Below are positions 1 to 11,234 of a stretch of DNA of 64,000 bases, piece after piece. Within the stretch, counting starts at the first letter, position 1; each line of letters opens with the position of its first letter. The stretch lies in NCBI RefSeq assembly GCF_000384965.1, contig NZ_CM001844.1, forward strand, positions 1,094,042 through 1,158,041, given 5' to 3'. The translations under genes and the position numbers were made by a program. The stretch comes from Bartonella bovis 91-4 (GTDB taxonomy: Bacteria; Pseudomonadota; Alphaproteobacteria; Rhizobiales; Rhizobiaceae). The notes beneath the pieces were generated by a model that saw only the letters and a list, made by a program, of their open reading frames with translations, had not been told where the DNA came from and did no database searches.

Positions 1-54
1 AAACTGTAGTCATAAAATCCAATAATTCGCTTTTTATGCAACATCTTTAGTAGC

Positions 55-83
55 TTGCTGCTTTTGTATTTCTACACTATAAT
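55..83 (+). promoter_or_regulatory. Probable ubiC promoter
   Basis: A perfect -10 box TATAAT (78-83) lies 17 bases downstream of TTGCTG (55-60), a half-matching -35 that keeps the TTG core. Transcription would start near 90, leaving a leader of about 58 bases before the ubiC ATG. It is the only good sigma-70-like pair in the first 147 bases. Inference from motif and spacing only. Confidence 0.5.
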
Positions 84-147
84 TAGAAAGCTTTATAATA
101 GGCATTTAACAATCTGTATTATCTAGCACAACATACAGTTTTAAATC

Positions 148-666
148 ATGTCGAGTACTAGAACGAGCAATTCCATTTTACCACCGCTCAAGTGGTTATC
201 TGATCGAGATCGTTCAGTGCCTATTAATGTCAAAGATTGGTTGATGGAACCAGGCTCTATGACCCGTCGTTTTGAACGTCATTGTGCTCAAATACACATT
301 GACCCGCAACGTGAATGCTTCATTACTTATGATAAACTAGAGGAAGAGGCTGAGCATTTACCTAAAACCTCCCGTTATTGGCTACGCGAAATTGTACTGA
401 GAGGAGACAATCAGCCGTGGCTTTTGGGGCGCACAGTGATCCCACAAGAAACTCTAGATGACCACAATCAACTAACAAACTTGGGGAAATTACCCCTGGG
501 GCGTTATTTGTTCAACAGTAAAGAGCTAACCCGTGATTACATTCATATTGGTCGAAAAGATGCACTGTGGGCGCGTCGTTCTCGTTTGCGGTTAGCAGAC
601 AAACCATTATTACTGACTGAGCTGTTTTTAATTGCTTCACCAATATACAAAACTGATCCTATATAA
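148..666 (+). CDS. ubiC: Chorismate pyruvate-lyase UbiC
   Basis: Cleaves chorismate to 4-hydroxybenzoate and pyruvate, the entry step of ubiquinone synthesis in the cytoplasm. The 172-residue product matches the length of E. coli UbiC (165) and shares its blocks almost word for word: DWL..(G)SMT.RFE (30-43), SRYWLREI (75-82), LGRYLF (117-122), LTRD.I.IGR (127-136), W.RRSRLRL (141-149) and the C-terminal [12 protein letters not shown]. Arg80 and Glu158 align with the substrate-binding Arg76 and Glu155 of E. coli. The ATG at 148 has no clear ribosome site, but the distance to DWL fits the family. The gene stands alone, flanked by AT-rich DNA. The strong likeness to the gammaproteobacterial form is unusual for this group and suggests transfer; identity of the enzyme is secure. 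Confidence 0.93.
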   Translation: MSSTRTSNSILPPLKWLSDRDRSVPINVKDWLMEPGSMTRRFERHCAQIHIDPQRECFITYDKLEEEAEHLPKTSRYWLREIVLRGDNQPWLLGRTVIPQETLDDHNQLTNLGKLPLGRYLFNSKELTRDYIHIGRKDALWARRSRLRLADKPLLLTELFLIASPIYKTDPI

Positions 667-1224
667 ATTAGAAGAATCAATGTATTGAAAAATATAGTGT
701 ACAATAAATAACAAATATCTTATTCGTTGTCCTCTATCAATAAAAATCACTAATTTGACTAACTCCTACCGAGTCTCCCGTAATATTTTATAGCCTAGTA
801 TTGATTTCTAATAACGTTCCATCATTTTTGTTAAAATAGAATGTTTCTGGCTATCATCCACTTTTAGTTTTTCTTCACCATCATTAAATACTTTGATAAT
901 CCTTAATCACATAATATCCATTAAATGAAATAGAATAAAATGCGTTGTCTCTTTCTTCTACAAAATTATTTGGAAGTACTCTATTAAGCTAATCAACAAT
1001 ATAAATTTATCTAATTTTTTCAAATGGATACATATTTTTTCAGCATTCTTTAATATCTTATAATGCATAATAATAACAAAAGTATTAGAAAATCTAAAAA
1101 TGGGGCTTTACCTATCTATGGAATAGACTTATACCTTTTTAATTAAGCAAAACATTGCAAGAGTAATATACAGCGTCTGCTATAGCTGCGGTTTTCGTAT
1201 GACGTCGAACTGTGAGCGCACACT
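667..1224. other. Gene-free stretch with possible decayed ORF
   Basis: About 560 AT-rich bases between ubiC and carA. On the minus strand, roughly 1000 to 735, three frames in succession give protein-like pieces: a first one containing NGYYVIKDYQS, a second containing VFNDGEEKLKVDDSQ and a third containing NKNDGTLLEIN, each ended by stops or frame changes. This looks like an eroded gene rather than random AT-rich sequence, but no family is recognised. The last 80 bases before carA should hold its promoter; no clear -35/-10 pair was found. Confidence 0.3.
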
Positions 1225-2424
1225 ATGACACAGCCCACCCTATCTCCCAAACCTTGGTGTACGAGCAAGCCTACAGCTCTTTTAATATTAGCTGATGGGA
1301 CCGTTATTGAAGGAAAAGGTGCAGGGGCTACAGGTATTGTTGAAGCAGAAATATGTTTTAACACTGCCATGACAGGTTATGAAGAAATTCTCACCGATCC
1401 ATCATACACTAAACAAATCGTTAATTTTACCTTTCCTCATATAGGCAATGTAGGTATAAATAGTGAAGATATTGAAGATCTTATACCAATCAATCACCAT
1501 GGTGCAGTTGGTGCTGTTTTTAAAGCAGACATTACTCATCCCTCTAATTACCGTGCAAACGAAAATCTAAATCAGTGGCTTAAAGCGCGTCAAATCATTG
1601 CAATTTGCGGTGTCGATACACGTGCACTAACCGTCCTCATCCGTGAAAAAGGTGCGCAAAATGCCATTATTGCGCATAACCTAAATAGCAATTTTGATCT
1701 CAATGCTTTAAAGAAACGTATGCAAAAATGGTCAGGAATCACCAATCTCGACCTTACAAAAAAAGTGACATCACAGCAGTTGATGGAATGGAATGAAAAA
1801 GCATGGACTTGGAATCAAGGTTACAGTGCAAACAGTAAATGCAATTTTCATATTGTTGCGATTGATTATGGCATTAAGCGCAATATACTCCGCCTTATGG
1901 CAACACAAGGTGCACGCGTTACTATTGTTCCAGCACATACAAATGCAGAAGAAATTCTGGCAATGAATCCTGATGGCGTTTTTCTTTCCAATGGGCCAGG
2001 AGATCCGTCTGCCACAGCCGCATATGCAGTCCCGACTATAAAAAAGCTAATTGACTGTAATGTCCCACTTTTTGGCATATGCCTTGGCCATCAGCTCCTT
2101 GCTCTTTCTGTTGGAGCTAAAACCATAAAAATGCATCAAGGACATCATGGAGCAAACCATCCTGTAAAAGACCTTACCACTGGAAAAGTGGAAATTACGT
2201 CAATGAATCATAGTTTTACCGTAGATGCAGCATCTCTACCAAAACATGTTGAAGAAACACATATCTCTCTCTTTGATGGCTCAAATTGTGGTATTCAGAT
2301 TATTGGAAAACCTGTTTTTTCTGTTCAGCATCATCCTGAAGCTTCTCCTGGACCACAAGACAGTCAATATCTCTTTCAACGTTTTCATAATCTAATCGTA
2401 GAGTATAAAAAACAGCCTAATTAA
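1225..2424 (+). CDS. carA: Carbamoyl-phosphate synthase small subunit
   Basis: Glutaminase subunit that releases ammonia from glutamine and passes it to CarB for carbamoyl phosphate, the precursor of pyrimidines and arginine. The 399-residue protein has the N-terminal CarA domain (about 16-150, with FNTAMTGYEEILTDPSY) and a C-terminal class I amidotransferase domain with the nucleophile Cys286 in GICLGHQ and the partners His370 and Glu372 in HHPEA. SNGPGDPS (255-262) is the usual oxyanion strand. Length is normal for alphaproteobacterial CarA. It is not directly joined to carB: an MFS gene on the opposite strand and two spacers, about 2 kb in all, lie between them, so the two subunits need separate promoters. 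Confidence 0.97.
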   Translation: MTQPTLSPKPWCTSKPTALLILADGTVIEGKGAGATGIVEAEICFNTAMTGYEEILTDPSYTKQIVNFTFPHIGNVGINSEDIEDLIPINHHGAVGAVFKADITHPSNYRANENLNQWLKARQIIAICGVDTRALTVLIREKGAQNAIIAHNLNSNFDLNALKKRMQKWSGITNLDLTKKVTSQQLMEWNEKAWTWNQGYSANSKCNFHIVAIDYGIKRNILRLMATQGARVTIVPAHTNAEEILAMNPDGVFLSNGPGDPSATAAYAVPTIKKLIDCNVPLFGICLGHQLLALSVGAKTIKMHQGHHGANHPVKDLTTGKVEITSMNHSFTVDAASLPKHVEETHISLFDGSNCGIQIIGKPVFSVQHHPEASPGPQDSQYLFQRFHNLIVEYKKQPN

Positions 2425-2522
2425 TTTGAATTTTCTGACAAATATTTTGCTTTTTTACTGCATTCAAATACATCAGCTCTTAAAATAACAAAATGGTTAG
2501 ATTCGTTTATAGAGTACAAGAA

Positions 2523-3806
2523 TTATATTTTATCGAATTGTCTCGGTAAAATATTTTCAGGAAGCTCTTTTAGAGACTGTCTCACCCAAAAAGCAAACAC
2601 TAAAATTGCTAAAAAAAGTACACAGAAACTCCCCGCAAAAGGTGCACCAGAAAAATGAAATACTGCACCTTTATGTGTAAATTGTTCAAAAAGAAATGTA
2701 TAAAAAATGGGCCCAATTATCAAGCTTAACGAAGTAATAGATGTCATTGCTCCCTGTAATTCCCCTTGTGCATTCGCCGGCACCTGTGCTGCAGCAATAG
2801 AACGCATAGGTGCATGAACAAGATATTCAAGCGCCGTACACACAAAAACGACATAAACCATCCACCCTTGCGCCGCAAACATATAGCCAAGCATAGCAAT
2901 TAACGCAAAAAGGAGTCCTACCATAGTCATGCGCCAATCACTCCAGCGCTTAGAAAGATACGGTAAAATAAGAACCATTACACAAATCTGACCTACACCG
3001 AAAACACTGTAAGATAATCCAATAGAAAATGTGCTCCAATCATAACGTTCTTTAGCAATAAATGCCCAAACACTCGGCCATACGGCTTCTGCAAGCCAAT
3101 AAAGAAAAAAAGCTAATAATACCCAAATAACCGCTGGATATTGTCTAAGTTGCAAAAATGCACCTAAAGGATTAGCACGTTTTATATCAAAGCAGCGTCT
3201 ATCACCCACAGCAAGAGTTTCTGGAAGCATAAACCATGCAAAAACAAAATTAACAAATGAACAAGCAGCTGCAAAATAAAAAGGCAACCGCAACTCAAAT
3301 TGGCCCAGAAAACCACCAATAAGAGAACCTATAATAAATCCTACCCCAAATGCCATTCCTATCATACCAAAATTACGTGTACGAGTTTTTTCATCTGATA
3401 TATCTGCTAAATAAGCTGAACAAGTTGCAAAGCTAGCACCACTTATCCCCGACAAAAGACGACCAATAAACAGCATAGAATAGCTCCATGCTATAGCGCA
3501 TATAAAATTATCAATAGCAAAACTAATAATAGAGATAAGCAAAATAGGACGCCTACCATAACGGTCAGAAAGGTTACCAATCAAGGGAGCAAACAAAAAT
3601 TGCATTGCTGAATAGACTACCAGCAATACACCCCCATTTATGGAAACCTTACTAAGATCCTCTCCAGTCAAATGCCGAAGATATTCAGGCAAAACAGGAC
3701 TAACAATTGCAATACCAATAATATCTAATAACAAAGTAATAAAAACTAAAATGAGCCCACGATGGATAAATTTCGGATCGAGCTTTCGATCTTTTACAGC
3801 CTGCAT
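2523..3806 (-). CDS. Tet-type MFS drug exporter
   Basis: Inner-membrane proton antiporter of the major facilitator superfamily, 427 residues with about 12 hydrophobic helices. It carries the TCR/TetA signature LDIIGIAIVSPVLPEYL in helix 1 (28-43) and motif A, GNLSDRYGRRP (77-87), in the loop between helices 2 and 3. Both are typical of the 12-helix tetracycline/multidrug exporters found widely in rhizobia. The substrate cannot be read from sequence. It sits between carA and carB on the opposite strand, with no TetR-type regulator next to it. The start is supported by a GAGG-like site upstream on the minus strand. Confidence 0.88.
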   Translation of the reverse strand: MQAVKDRKLDPKFIHRGLILVFITLLLDIIGIAIVSPVLPEYLRHLTGEDLSKVSINGGVLLVVYSAMQFLFAPLIGNLSDRYGRRPILLISIISFAIDNFICAIAWSYSMLFIGRLLSGISGASFATCSAYLADISDEKTRTRNFGMIGMAFGVGFIIGSLIGGFLGQFELRLPFYFAAACSFVNFVFAWFMLPETLAVGDRRCFDIKRANPLGAFLQLRQYPAVIWVLLAFFLYWLAEAVWPSVWAFIAKERYDWSTFSIGLSYSVFGVGQICVMVLILPYLSKRWSDWRMTMVGLLFALIAMLGYMFAAQGWMVYVVFVCTALEYLVHAPMRSIAAAQVPANAQGELQGAMTSITSLSLIIGPIFYTFLFEQFTHKGAVFHFSGAPFAGSFCVLFLAILVFAFWVRQSLKELPENILPRQFDKI

Positions 3807-4431
3807 ATTTCTTCGCCTCTGTTTTCTAGACCTTACCTATTTTTAGATCCGCTCAAAAGTATAACTTAGTCTCATATATAATAATAACAAAATAAAAAAA
3901 GGTTACACAAAACAATGAAGAAATATGATAACTATTATTATTGTTAAATTTTACAGTCATATTTAAGCTATTTTCCTATACGGAGGAATCTGAACAAATT
4001 TCGAAATTTCAGTAGCCATGCATGTACTTTGAAAATATTACCATTTAAAAACTTAAACAATGATAATCATCACATAAGCATGCTACAGCTCTTGCTGTAT
4101 ACAAACAACCTATCTCTATCTATCTCAGTTCTATTTACTATCAACAGTTATTTATAGCTTGTCAAACTCAACAGCCTCCAACACACTGATTTAATAACGT
4201 GCTTTTTCCAATGCATTATTGTCTCTTTTGTCAAAAACCACACTCTCATAGCGATATGAAGTTTATCAGCAATAAAAAAGGTATAGATTTTCAATTTTAT
4301 AAAAAAAGCATGGAAAAAGCATTTTATGGATTACTTTCGCCATTTATTAACCTATAAAGTGAGTTTAGCCTTAAAATGTTCAATATTCTGCCTGCCACAA
4401 CTGCGCACAGAAATTTGTGATAGGAAAAAAC
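3807..4431. other. Gene-free spacer upstream of carB
   Basis: About 620 AT-rich bases between the divergent MFS gene and carB. It holds a perfect 14-base palindrome AAATTTCGAAATTT (3996-4009), a small hairpin TACAGC-TCTT-GCTGTA (4084-4099) and the sequence TGATAATCATCA near 4060, which resembles half of an iron-regulator box. No ORF of note is present. These could be control sites for the MFS gene or carB; no regulator can be named. Confidence 0.35.
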
Positions 4432-7400
4432 ATGCCCAAACGTACAGATATAAAATCTATTCTTATTATTGGAGCAGGACCTATTATTATTGGTCAGGCA
4501 TGTGAATTTGACTATTCGGGCACACAAGCTTGTAAAGCTTTAAAAGAGGAAGGCTATCGAATTATTCTAGTTAATTCTAATCCTGCCACCATTATGACCG
4601 ATCCAGATTTAGCTAACGCAACTTATATTGAACCCATCACTCCAGAAGTAGTTGCTAAAATTATTGCTTATGAGCGCCCCGATGCTCTTTTACCTACTAT
4701 GGGAGGACAAACAGCACTCAATACAGCTTTATCATTAAAGCGTATGGGAATTTTAGATCGCTATAACGTTGAAATGATTGGAGCTAATGCAGACGTTATT
4801 GATAAAGCTGAAGATCGCGCTTTATTTCGCAAATCAATGGCAAAAATTGGTTTAGAAACACCGCGTTCTATGTTAGCTAATGCAACTGAACTCAAAGAAG
4901 AAGATCGTCGGTTATACGAAAAAAAACGTAATGAACTGAAAACTGACCTTTCCGGTGACGTACTTGAGCAAGAATTAGAAAAACTTGATTACAATTGGTA
5001 TCATACAGAAACCGATCGTAAACAACGTTATATAGCACACGCTACAGCAAAAGCAGTTCAAGCCCTTGATATTATTGGGCTTCCAGTTATCATTCGCCCC
5101 TCATTCACGCTTGGTGGTACAGGCGGTGGTATCGCTTATAACCGCTCTGAATTTTATGAAATCATTGAACGTGGCCTTGAAGCATCTCCCACAACGGAAG
5201 TTCTGATTGAAGAAAGTGTTTTGGGGTGGAAAGAATATGAAATGGAAATTGTCCGCGATAAACAAGATAATTGTATTATCGTCTGTTCCATTGAAAATAT
5301 TGATCCTATGGGTGTCCACACTGGCGATTCTATTACCGTTGCCCCTGCTCTTACCTTAACCGATAAAGAATACCAAATTATGCGTAATGCTTCAATTGCT
5401 GTATTGCGTGAAATTGGTGTCGAAACCGGTGGAGCTAATGTACAGTTTGCTGTCAATCCTGAAAATGGTCGTTTAGTTGTTATTGAAATGAACCCACGTG
5501 TTTCACGTTCTTCAGCACTCGCTTCAAAAGCAACAGGTTTTCCAATTGCCAAGGTGGCAGCTAAATTAGCGGTTGGCTATACACTTGATGAGTTAAAAAA
5601 TGATATCACGGGTGGTATAACGCCAGCGTCATTTGAGCCTTCTATAGATTATATTGTCACCAAGATCCCTCGTTTTGCTTTTGAAAAATTTCCTGGTTCA
5701 TCACCTATCTTAACTACTGCAATGAAATCTGTAGGGGAAGTTATGGCAATTGGCCGTACTTTTCAAGAATCATTGCAAAAAGCACTCCGTGGACTTGAAA
5801 CAGGTCTTACCGGCTTTGATGAAATTGAACTTCCTGAACATGCTGAAGGTGATGAAAACAATTCTATACGTTCAGCCATCGCAATACCAAGCCCTAATCG
5901 TTTACGTTATGTGGCTCAAGCAATGCGCATGGGCTTACCTTTAAACGAAATCCACCAAATAAGTAAAATTGACCCATGGTTTTTAGAACAAATAGCTTCC
6001 ATTATTGAAATGGAACAGCGCATTCGCACTCATGGTCTTCCTCAAGATGTAGATAATCTACGTATGTTAAAAGCCATGGGCTTTTCGGATATGCGTTTAG
6101 CAAACCTTACAGGACAAGAGCCAGATAATATTACTACTTTACGTAAATCGCTTAATGTTAAACATGTATTTAAACGGATTGACACCTGTGCTGCTGAATT
6201 TGCTTCACCTACAGCTTATATGTATTCAACCTATGAAACACCTTTTGCAGAGGTAGCACACTCAGAAGCACATGTTTCTAAACGCAAAAAAATTGTCATT
6301 TTGGGCGGAGGTCCAAACCGTATCGGCCAAGGAATTGAATTTGACTATTGCTGTTGCCACGCTGCTTTTGCATTGCGCGATGCAGGCTTTGAAGCCATCA
6401 TGATTAACTGCAACCCTGAAACTGTTTCGACAGACTATGATACATCTGACCGCCTTTATTTTGAACCTTTAACAACAGAAGATGTTTTAGCTGTTTTAGA
6501 AACGGAACAGGAAAAAGGTGAGTTGATTGGTGTTATTGTTCAATTTGGTGGACAAACACCGTTGAAATTGGCAAGTGTGTTAGAAAAAAATAACATTCCC
6601 ATTCTAGGTACTTCACCTGATGCTATTGACTTAGCAGAAGATAGAGATCGCTTTCAACAATTATTGTTTAAGCTTAATTTAAAACAACCCAAAAATGGCA
6701 TTGCCCATTCAATTGAACAAGCACGCCTTGTTGCTCATGACCTAGGATTTCCATTAGTTGTACGCCCTTCTTATGTTTTAGGCGGACGTGCCATGCAAAT
6801 TATCCGCGATGAACGTAGCTTGCAAAATTATCTGCTTGAAATAGTTCCGGAATTAATTTCAGAAGATATCAAAGCCTGTCACCCTAATAATACAACAGGT
6901 CAGATCAACACATTACTTGGTAAAAACCCACTTTTATTTGATACCTATCTAACACAAGCTATTGAAGTTGATGTTGATTGTCTGTGTGATGGTCAAGAAA
7001 CGCTAATTGTTGGCATCATGGAACATATTGAAGAAGCAGGTATCCATTCTGGCGATTCAGCTTGTTCTTTACCTGTAAACACACTTTCACGTGAATTAGT
7101 TTCTGAATTACAACGTCAAACCAAAGCTTTAGCACAAGCACTCCATGTTGTGGGCTTAATGAATGTACAATATGCTATCAAAGATGAAGTGATTTATATC
7201 TTAGAAGTCAATCCCCGTGCTTCACGTACTGTTCCATTCGTTGCAAAAACTATTGGCAGACCAATTGCCAAAATTGCTGCACGTATTATGGCAGGAGAAA
7301 AGCTGCATAGTGCACTTCAAGCTTATGGTGGATTACCTTCTGTATCACAAAAACCGCATATCGCCGTCAAAGAAGCAGTTTTTCCTTTTGATCGTTTTCC

Positions 7401-7917
7401 AGGTGTAGATACGCTGCTTGGTCCAGAAATGCGTTCAACCGGAGAAGTTATGGGGATCGATTACGAATTTGCACTTGCTTTTGCTAAAGCACAACTTGGA
7501 GCTGGTGTTGATCTTCCATATGAAGGAACTGTATTTGTTTCTGTAAGAGATGAAGATAAAAAATATATCCTTAATTGTGTCAAACGCTTAACTGAGCTTG
7601 GTTTTTCTGTTTTAGCAACAAGCGGAACGCAAAAATTTCTTGACTTTCATGGTGTTAAAGCCCAAAAAATTAATAAAGTACTAGAAGGTCATCCTCATAT
7701 TGAAGATGCCATTCGTAACCGACAAATCCAATTGATTTTCAACACAACCAATACGGCTAGTGCCATTTCAGACTCTAAATCATTGCGCCAAGCAGCACTC
7801 ATGCAAAAAGTACCCTATTATACAACAATAGCCGGAGCTGAAACTGCAGCAAAAGCCATTGAAGCCCTCAAATCCAACCACTTGGAAGTGCGTCCATTAC
7901 AAAGCTATTTTTCTTAA
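4432..7917 (+). CDS. carB: Carbamoyl-phosphate synthase large subunit
   Basis: Uses bicarbonate, two ATP and ammonia from CarA to make carbamoyl phosphate. The 1161-residue protein has two ATP-grasp halves, each with a [18 protein letters not shown] opening ([17 protein letters not shown] near the start, [16 protein letters not shown] near 623), and a C-terminal MGS-like regulatory domain (about 1025-1150). It is some 90 residues longer than E. coli CarB. Part of this is an acidic/basic insertion at about 160-215 ([18 protein letters not shown] region), which is usual in alphaproteobacteria. The ATG at 4432 is chosen because AGGA lies 6 bases ahead and the protein then begins [14 protein letters not shown]; a GTG at 4417 in frame has no site. 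Confidence 0.97.
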   Translation: MPKRTDIKSILIIGAGPIIIGQACEFDYSGTQACKALKEEGYRIILVNSNPATIMTDPDLANATYIEPITPEVVAKIIAYERPDALLPTMGGQTALNTALSLKRMGILDRYNVEMIGANADVIDKAEDRALFRKSMAKIGLETPRSMLANATELKEEDRRLYEKKRNELKTDLSGDVLEQELEKLDYNWYHTETDRKQRYIAHATAKAVQALDIIGLPVIIRPSFTLGGTGGGIAYNRSEFYEIIERGLEASPTTEVLIEESVLGWKEYEMEIVRDKQDNCIIVCSIENIDPMGVHTGDSITVAPALTLTDKEYQIMRNASIAVLREIGVETGGANVQFAVNPENGRLVVIEMNPRVSRSSALASKATGFPIAKVAAKLAVGYTLDELKNDITGGITPASFEPSIDYIVTKIPRFAFEKFPGSSPILTTAMKSVGEVMAIGRTFQESLQKALRGLETGLTGFDEIELPEHAEGDENNSIRSAIAIPSPNRLRYVAQAMRMGLPLNEIHQISKIDPWFLEQIASIIEMEQRIRTHGLPQDVDNLRMLKAMGFSDMRLANLTGQEPDNITTLRKSLNVKHVFKRIDTCAAEFASPTAYMYSTYETPFAEVAHSEAHVSKRKKIVILGGGPNRIGQGIEFDYCCCHAAFALRDAGFEAIMINCNPETVSTDYDTSDRLYFEPLTTEDVLAVLETEQEKGELIGVIVQFGGQTPLKLASVLEKNNIPILGTSPDAIDLAEDRDRFQQLLFKLNLKQPKNGIAHSIEQARLVAHDLGFPLVVRPSYVLGGRAMQIIRDERSLQNYLLEIVPELISEDIKACHPNNTTGQINTLLGKNPLLFDTYLTQAIEVDVDCLCDGQETLIVGIMEHIEEAGIHSGDSACSLPVNTLSRELVSELQRQTKALAQALHVVGLMNVQYAIKDEVIYILEVNPRASRTVPFVAKTIGRPIAKIAARIMAGEKLHSALQAYGGLPSVSQKPHIAVKEAVFPFDRFPGVDTLLGPEMRSTGEVMGIDYEFALAFAKAQLGAGVDLPYEGTVFVSVRDEDKKYILNCVKRLTELGFSVLATSGTQKFLDFHGVKAQKINKVLEGHPHIEDAIRNRQIQLIFNTTNTASAISDSKSLRQAALMQKVPYYTTIAGAETAAKAIEALKSNHLEVRPLQSYFS

Positions 7918-8170
7918 GATTTGAACTGCACCTACAAAACATAATACTTTTTATTTCTTATTCACCTTTTTCTTTATATAAAAACACTGATTAGACTTGT
8001 TTCTTATTCAAAAGTCTTTTATCATTATTACAATCGAATTTTCGGTTACGTGACTTTTTTCCTGTGCATACGCATTTTTGACAAAACTTCTCCTGCCTAA
8101 TTTCGATTTAAAGCCATATTGAAAGCTTTAAGCTTCAATAGATGATAATTTTATATATAAGGAGTTTCCT

Positions 8171-8380
8171 ATGTCTACAGGAACAGTTAAGTGGTTTAAC
8201 ACAACGAAAGGTTTTGGTTTTATCCAACCTAATGATGGAAGTGCAGATGTGTTTGTACATATTTCTGCTATTGAACGCTCTGGTTTAAGTAACCTTAATG
8301 AAGGGCAGAAAATTTCTTATGACGTTGTTCAAGACCGTCGTTCAGGAAAATTTTCTGCTGGAAATCTTGCAATTCTTTAA
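8171..8380 (+). CDS. Cold-shock domain protein (CspA family)
   Basis: A 69-residue single cold-shock domain, a small OB-fold RNA chaperone that melts mRNA structure. RNP1 (KGFGFI, 13-18) and RNP2 (DVFVHI, 26-31) are intact, as is the opening GTVKWFN. AAGGAG (8159-8164) sits 6 bases ahead of the ATG. The spacer from carB is 250 bases, consistent with a long structured leader of the kind that controls cold-shock genes, but no specific element could be proven. A strong terminator follows directly, so the gene is monocistronic. Which Csp paralogue this is cannot be told. Confidence 0.95.
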   Translation: MSTGTVKWFNTTKGFGFIQPNDGSADVFVHISAIERSGLSNLNEGQKISYDVVQDRRSGKFSAGNLAIL

Positions 8381-8403
8381 ATTTAAGCTCATTTTGCTCA
8401 AAC

Positions 8404-8433
8404 AAATCTCGCCTTCATAGGCGAGATTTTTTT
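8404..8433 (+). terminator. Rho-independent terminator of the csp gene
   Basis: Perfect 10-bp stem AAATCTCGCC / GGCGAGATTT (8404-8413 with 8420-8429), 6-base loop, followed by a T run. It lies 24 bases after the cold-shock stop codon. Confidence 0.93.
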
Positions 8434-9999
<1,566 letters not shown>

Positions 10000-10276
10000 A
10001 AAGTTCTGAATCATTGTTCATATCTAAAAGCAAAAACTGGACATACGCTTAAACTAATTTGCCAGACCTGTAGAAATAAAATCAATCTAACAGATCTTGG
10101 GAGATATATCAAAAAAACATAATAGAAGTAGATATAATCAAGAAGTCATAGATTTATACCATTTTACAAAAAATGAAAAGCAATAAAAGCTTAAAGAAAA
10201 CTGCTATGTAATAAATACATAGTTTACTAAAACTTTTTTGACTTTAAATTCAACAGTTTATAAAAACATCACTCTA

Positions 10277-11182
10277 TTAAAAAGACCATTGACGAGCTTT
10301 TAGAAAAATATAATCTCGAAAAGCATTGAGTTTTGCCGAATTTTTCAAAGCATCAGGATAACAAAAGAAGGTATCAAAGGAAGGAATATCAATCATATCA
10401 GGAAAAAGGCGTACAAGTCTCTCATTGTTATTTACGATATAATCGGGAAGCACAGCAATACCAAAATCACGCATAAGTGCGTTCTTGATTGAAATAATAT
10501 TATTAATTTGTAAAACTGAAATACGCAAAGAGCCATCACTTCTCCCTGCTTTTTCCAACCAATTCAAACCAGACAAATAAGAGGGAACAGGTTCACCAAA
10601 TGAAATAATGCGGTGTTTATCTAGTTCAGATAATTTCTCTGGCTTTCCATAAGTTGCAACATAATTTACTGAAGCATAAACATGCATATGAACCGTAAAT
10701 AATTTTCTTTGTATAAGACCGGGTTGTTGGGGTTGACGTAAGCGAACTGCGCAATCTGCATGACGCATTGTTAAATCAATCTCTTTATCATCAAGCAAGA
10801 GTTGTACCTGCATATCGGGATAAAGGCTAAGAAATTCATGCACACGCTCTGCAAGCCACCCTGCCCCCATTCCAAAAGTTGATGTAACGCGTAAACGCCC
10901 TGTTGGTTTTTTGCTACTTTCGTTTAATTGTGAACGCGCATTTTCAAGCTTCATTAAAACATCATAAGCAGTACGATAGAGAATTTCACCCTGCTCTGTT
11001 AAAATTAAACCACGCGCATGACGTTGAAACAAGGGAACGCCAACATCCTGCTCTAAAGCAGCGACTTGTCGTGAAATTGCTGATTGAGACAAATGAAGCT
11101 TTTCAGCTGCATGCGTAAAAGAGCCCGCCTCTGCTGCAGCATGAAAAACTCTTAATTTATCCCAATCCAATGGTGAAGTCAC
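10277..11182 (-). CDS. vtlR: LysR-family regulator, VtlR/LsrB type
   Basis: DNA-binding regulator of 301 residues with an N-terminal winged helix-turn-helix (about 5-64; AGSFTHAAEKLHLSQSAISR is the recognition part) and a C-terminal periplasmic-binding-like effector domain (about 95-295). It begins with GTG. The opening PLDWDKLRVFHAAAEAGSF and its place directly downstream of trxB match Brucella VtlR and Sinorhizobium LsrB. In those organisms the regulator is known to switch on the AbcR2 small RNA, small DUF1127 proteins and redox or envelope genes needed in the host. The 52-base gap to trxB suggests co-transcription. The assignment as orthologue is inferred from synteny and similarity; targets in this organism are unknown. 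Confidence 0.85.
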   Translation of the reverse strand: MTSPLDWDKLRVFHAAAEAGSFTHAAEKLHLSQSAISRQVAALEQDVGVPLFQRHARGLILTEQGEILYRTAYDVLMKLENARSQLNESSKKPTGRLRVTSTFGMGAGWLAERVHEFLSLYPDMQVQLLLDDKEIDLTMRHADCAVRLRQPQQPGLIQRKLFTVHMHVYASVNYVATYGKPEKLSELDKHRIISFGEPVPSYLSGLNWLEKAGRSDGSLRISVLQINNIISIKNALMRDFGIAVLPDYIVNNNERLVRLFPDMIDIPSFDTFFCYPDALKNSAKLNAFRDYIFLKARQWSF

Positions 11183-11234
11183 AATTTTTTCTCTAATCTT
11201 TTTTACTAATTAAACAACTATTTTTTAAAAACTC

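Noticed and set aside
4417..4431. GTG start for carB
   Set aside because: The downstream ATG at 4432 has a ribosome site at the right distance and gives the conserved MPKRTDIKS opening.
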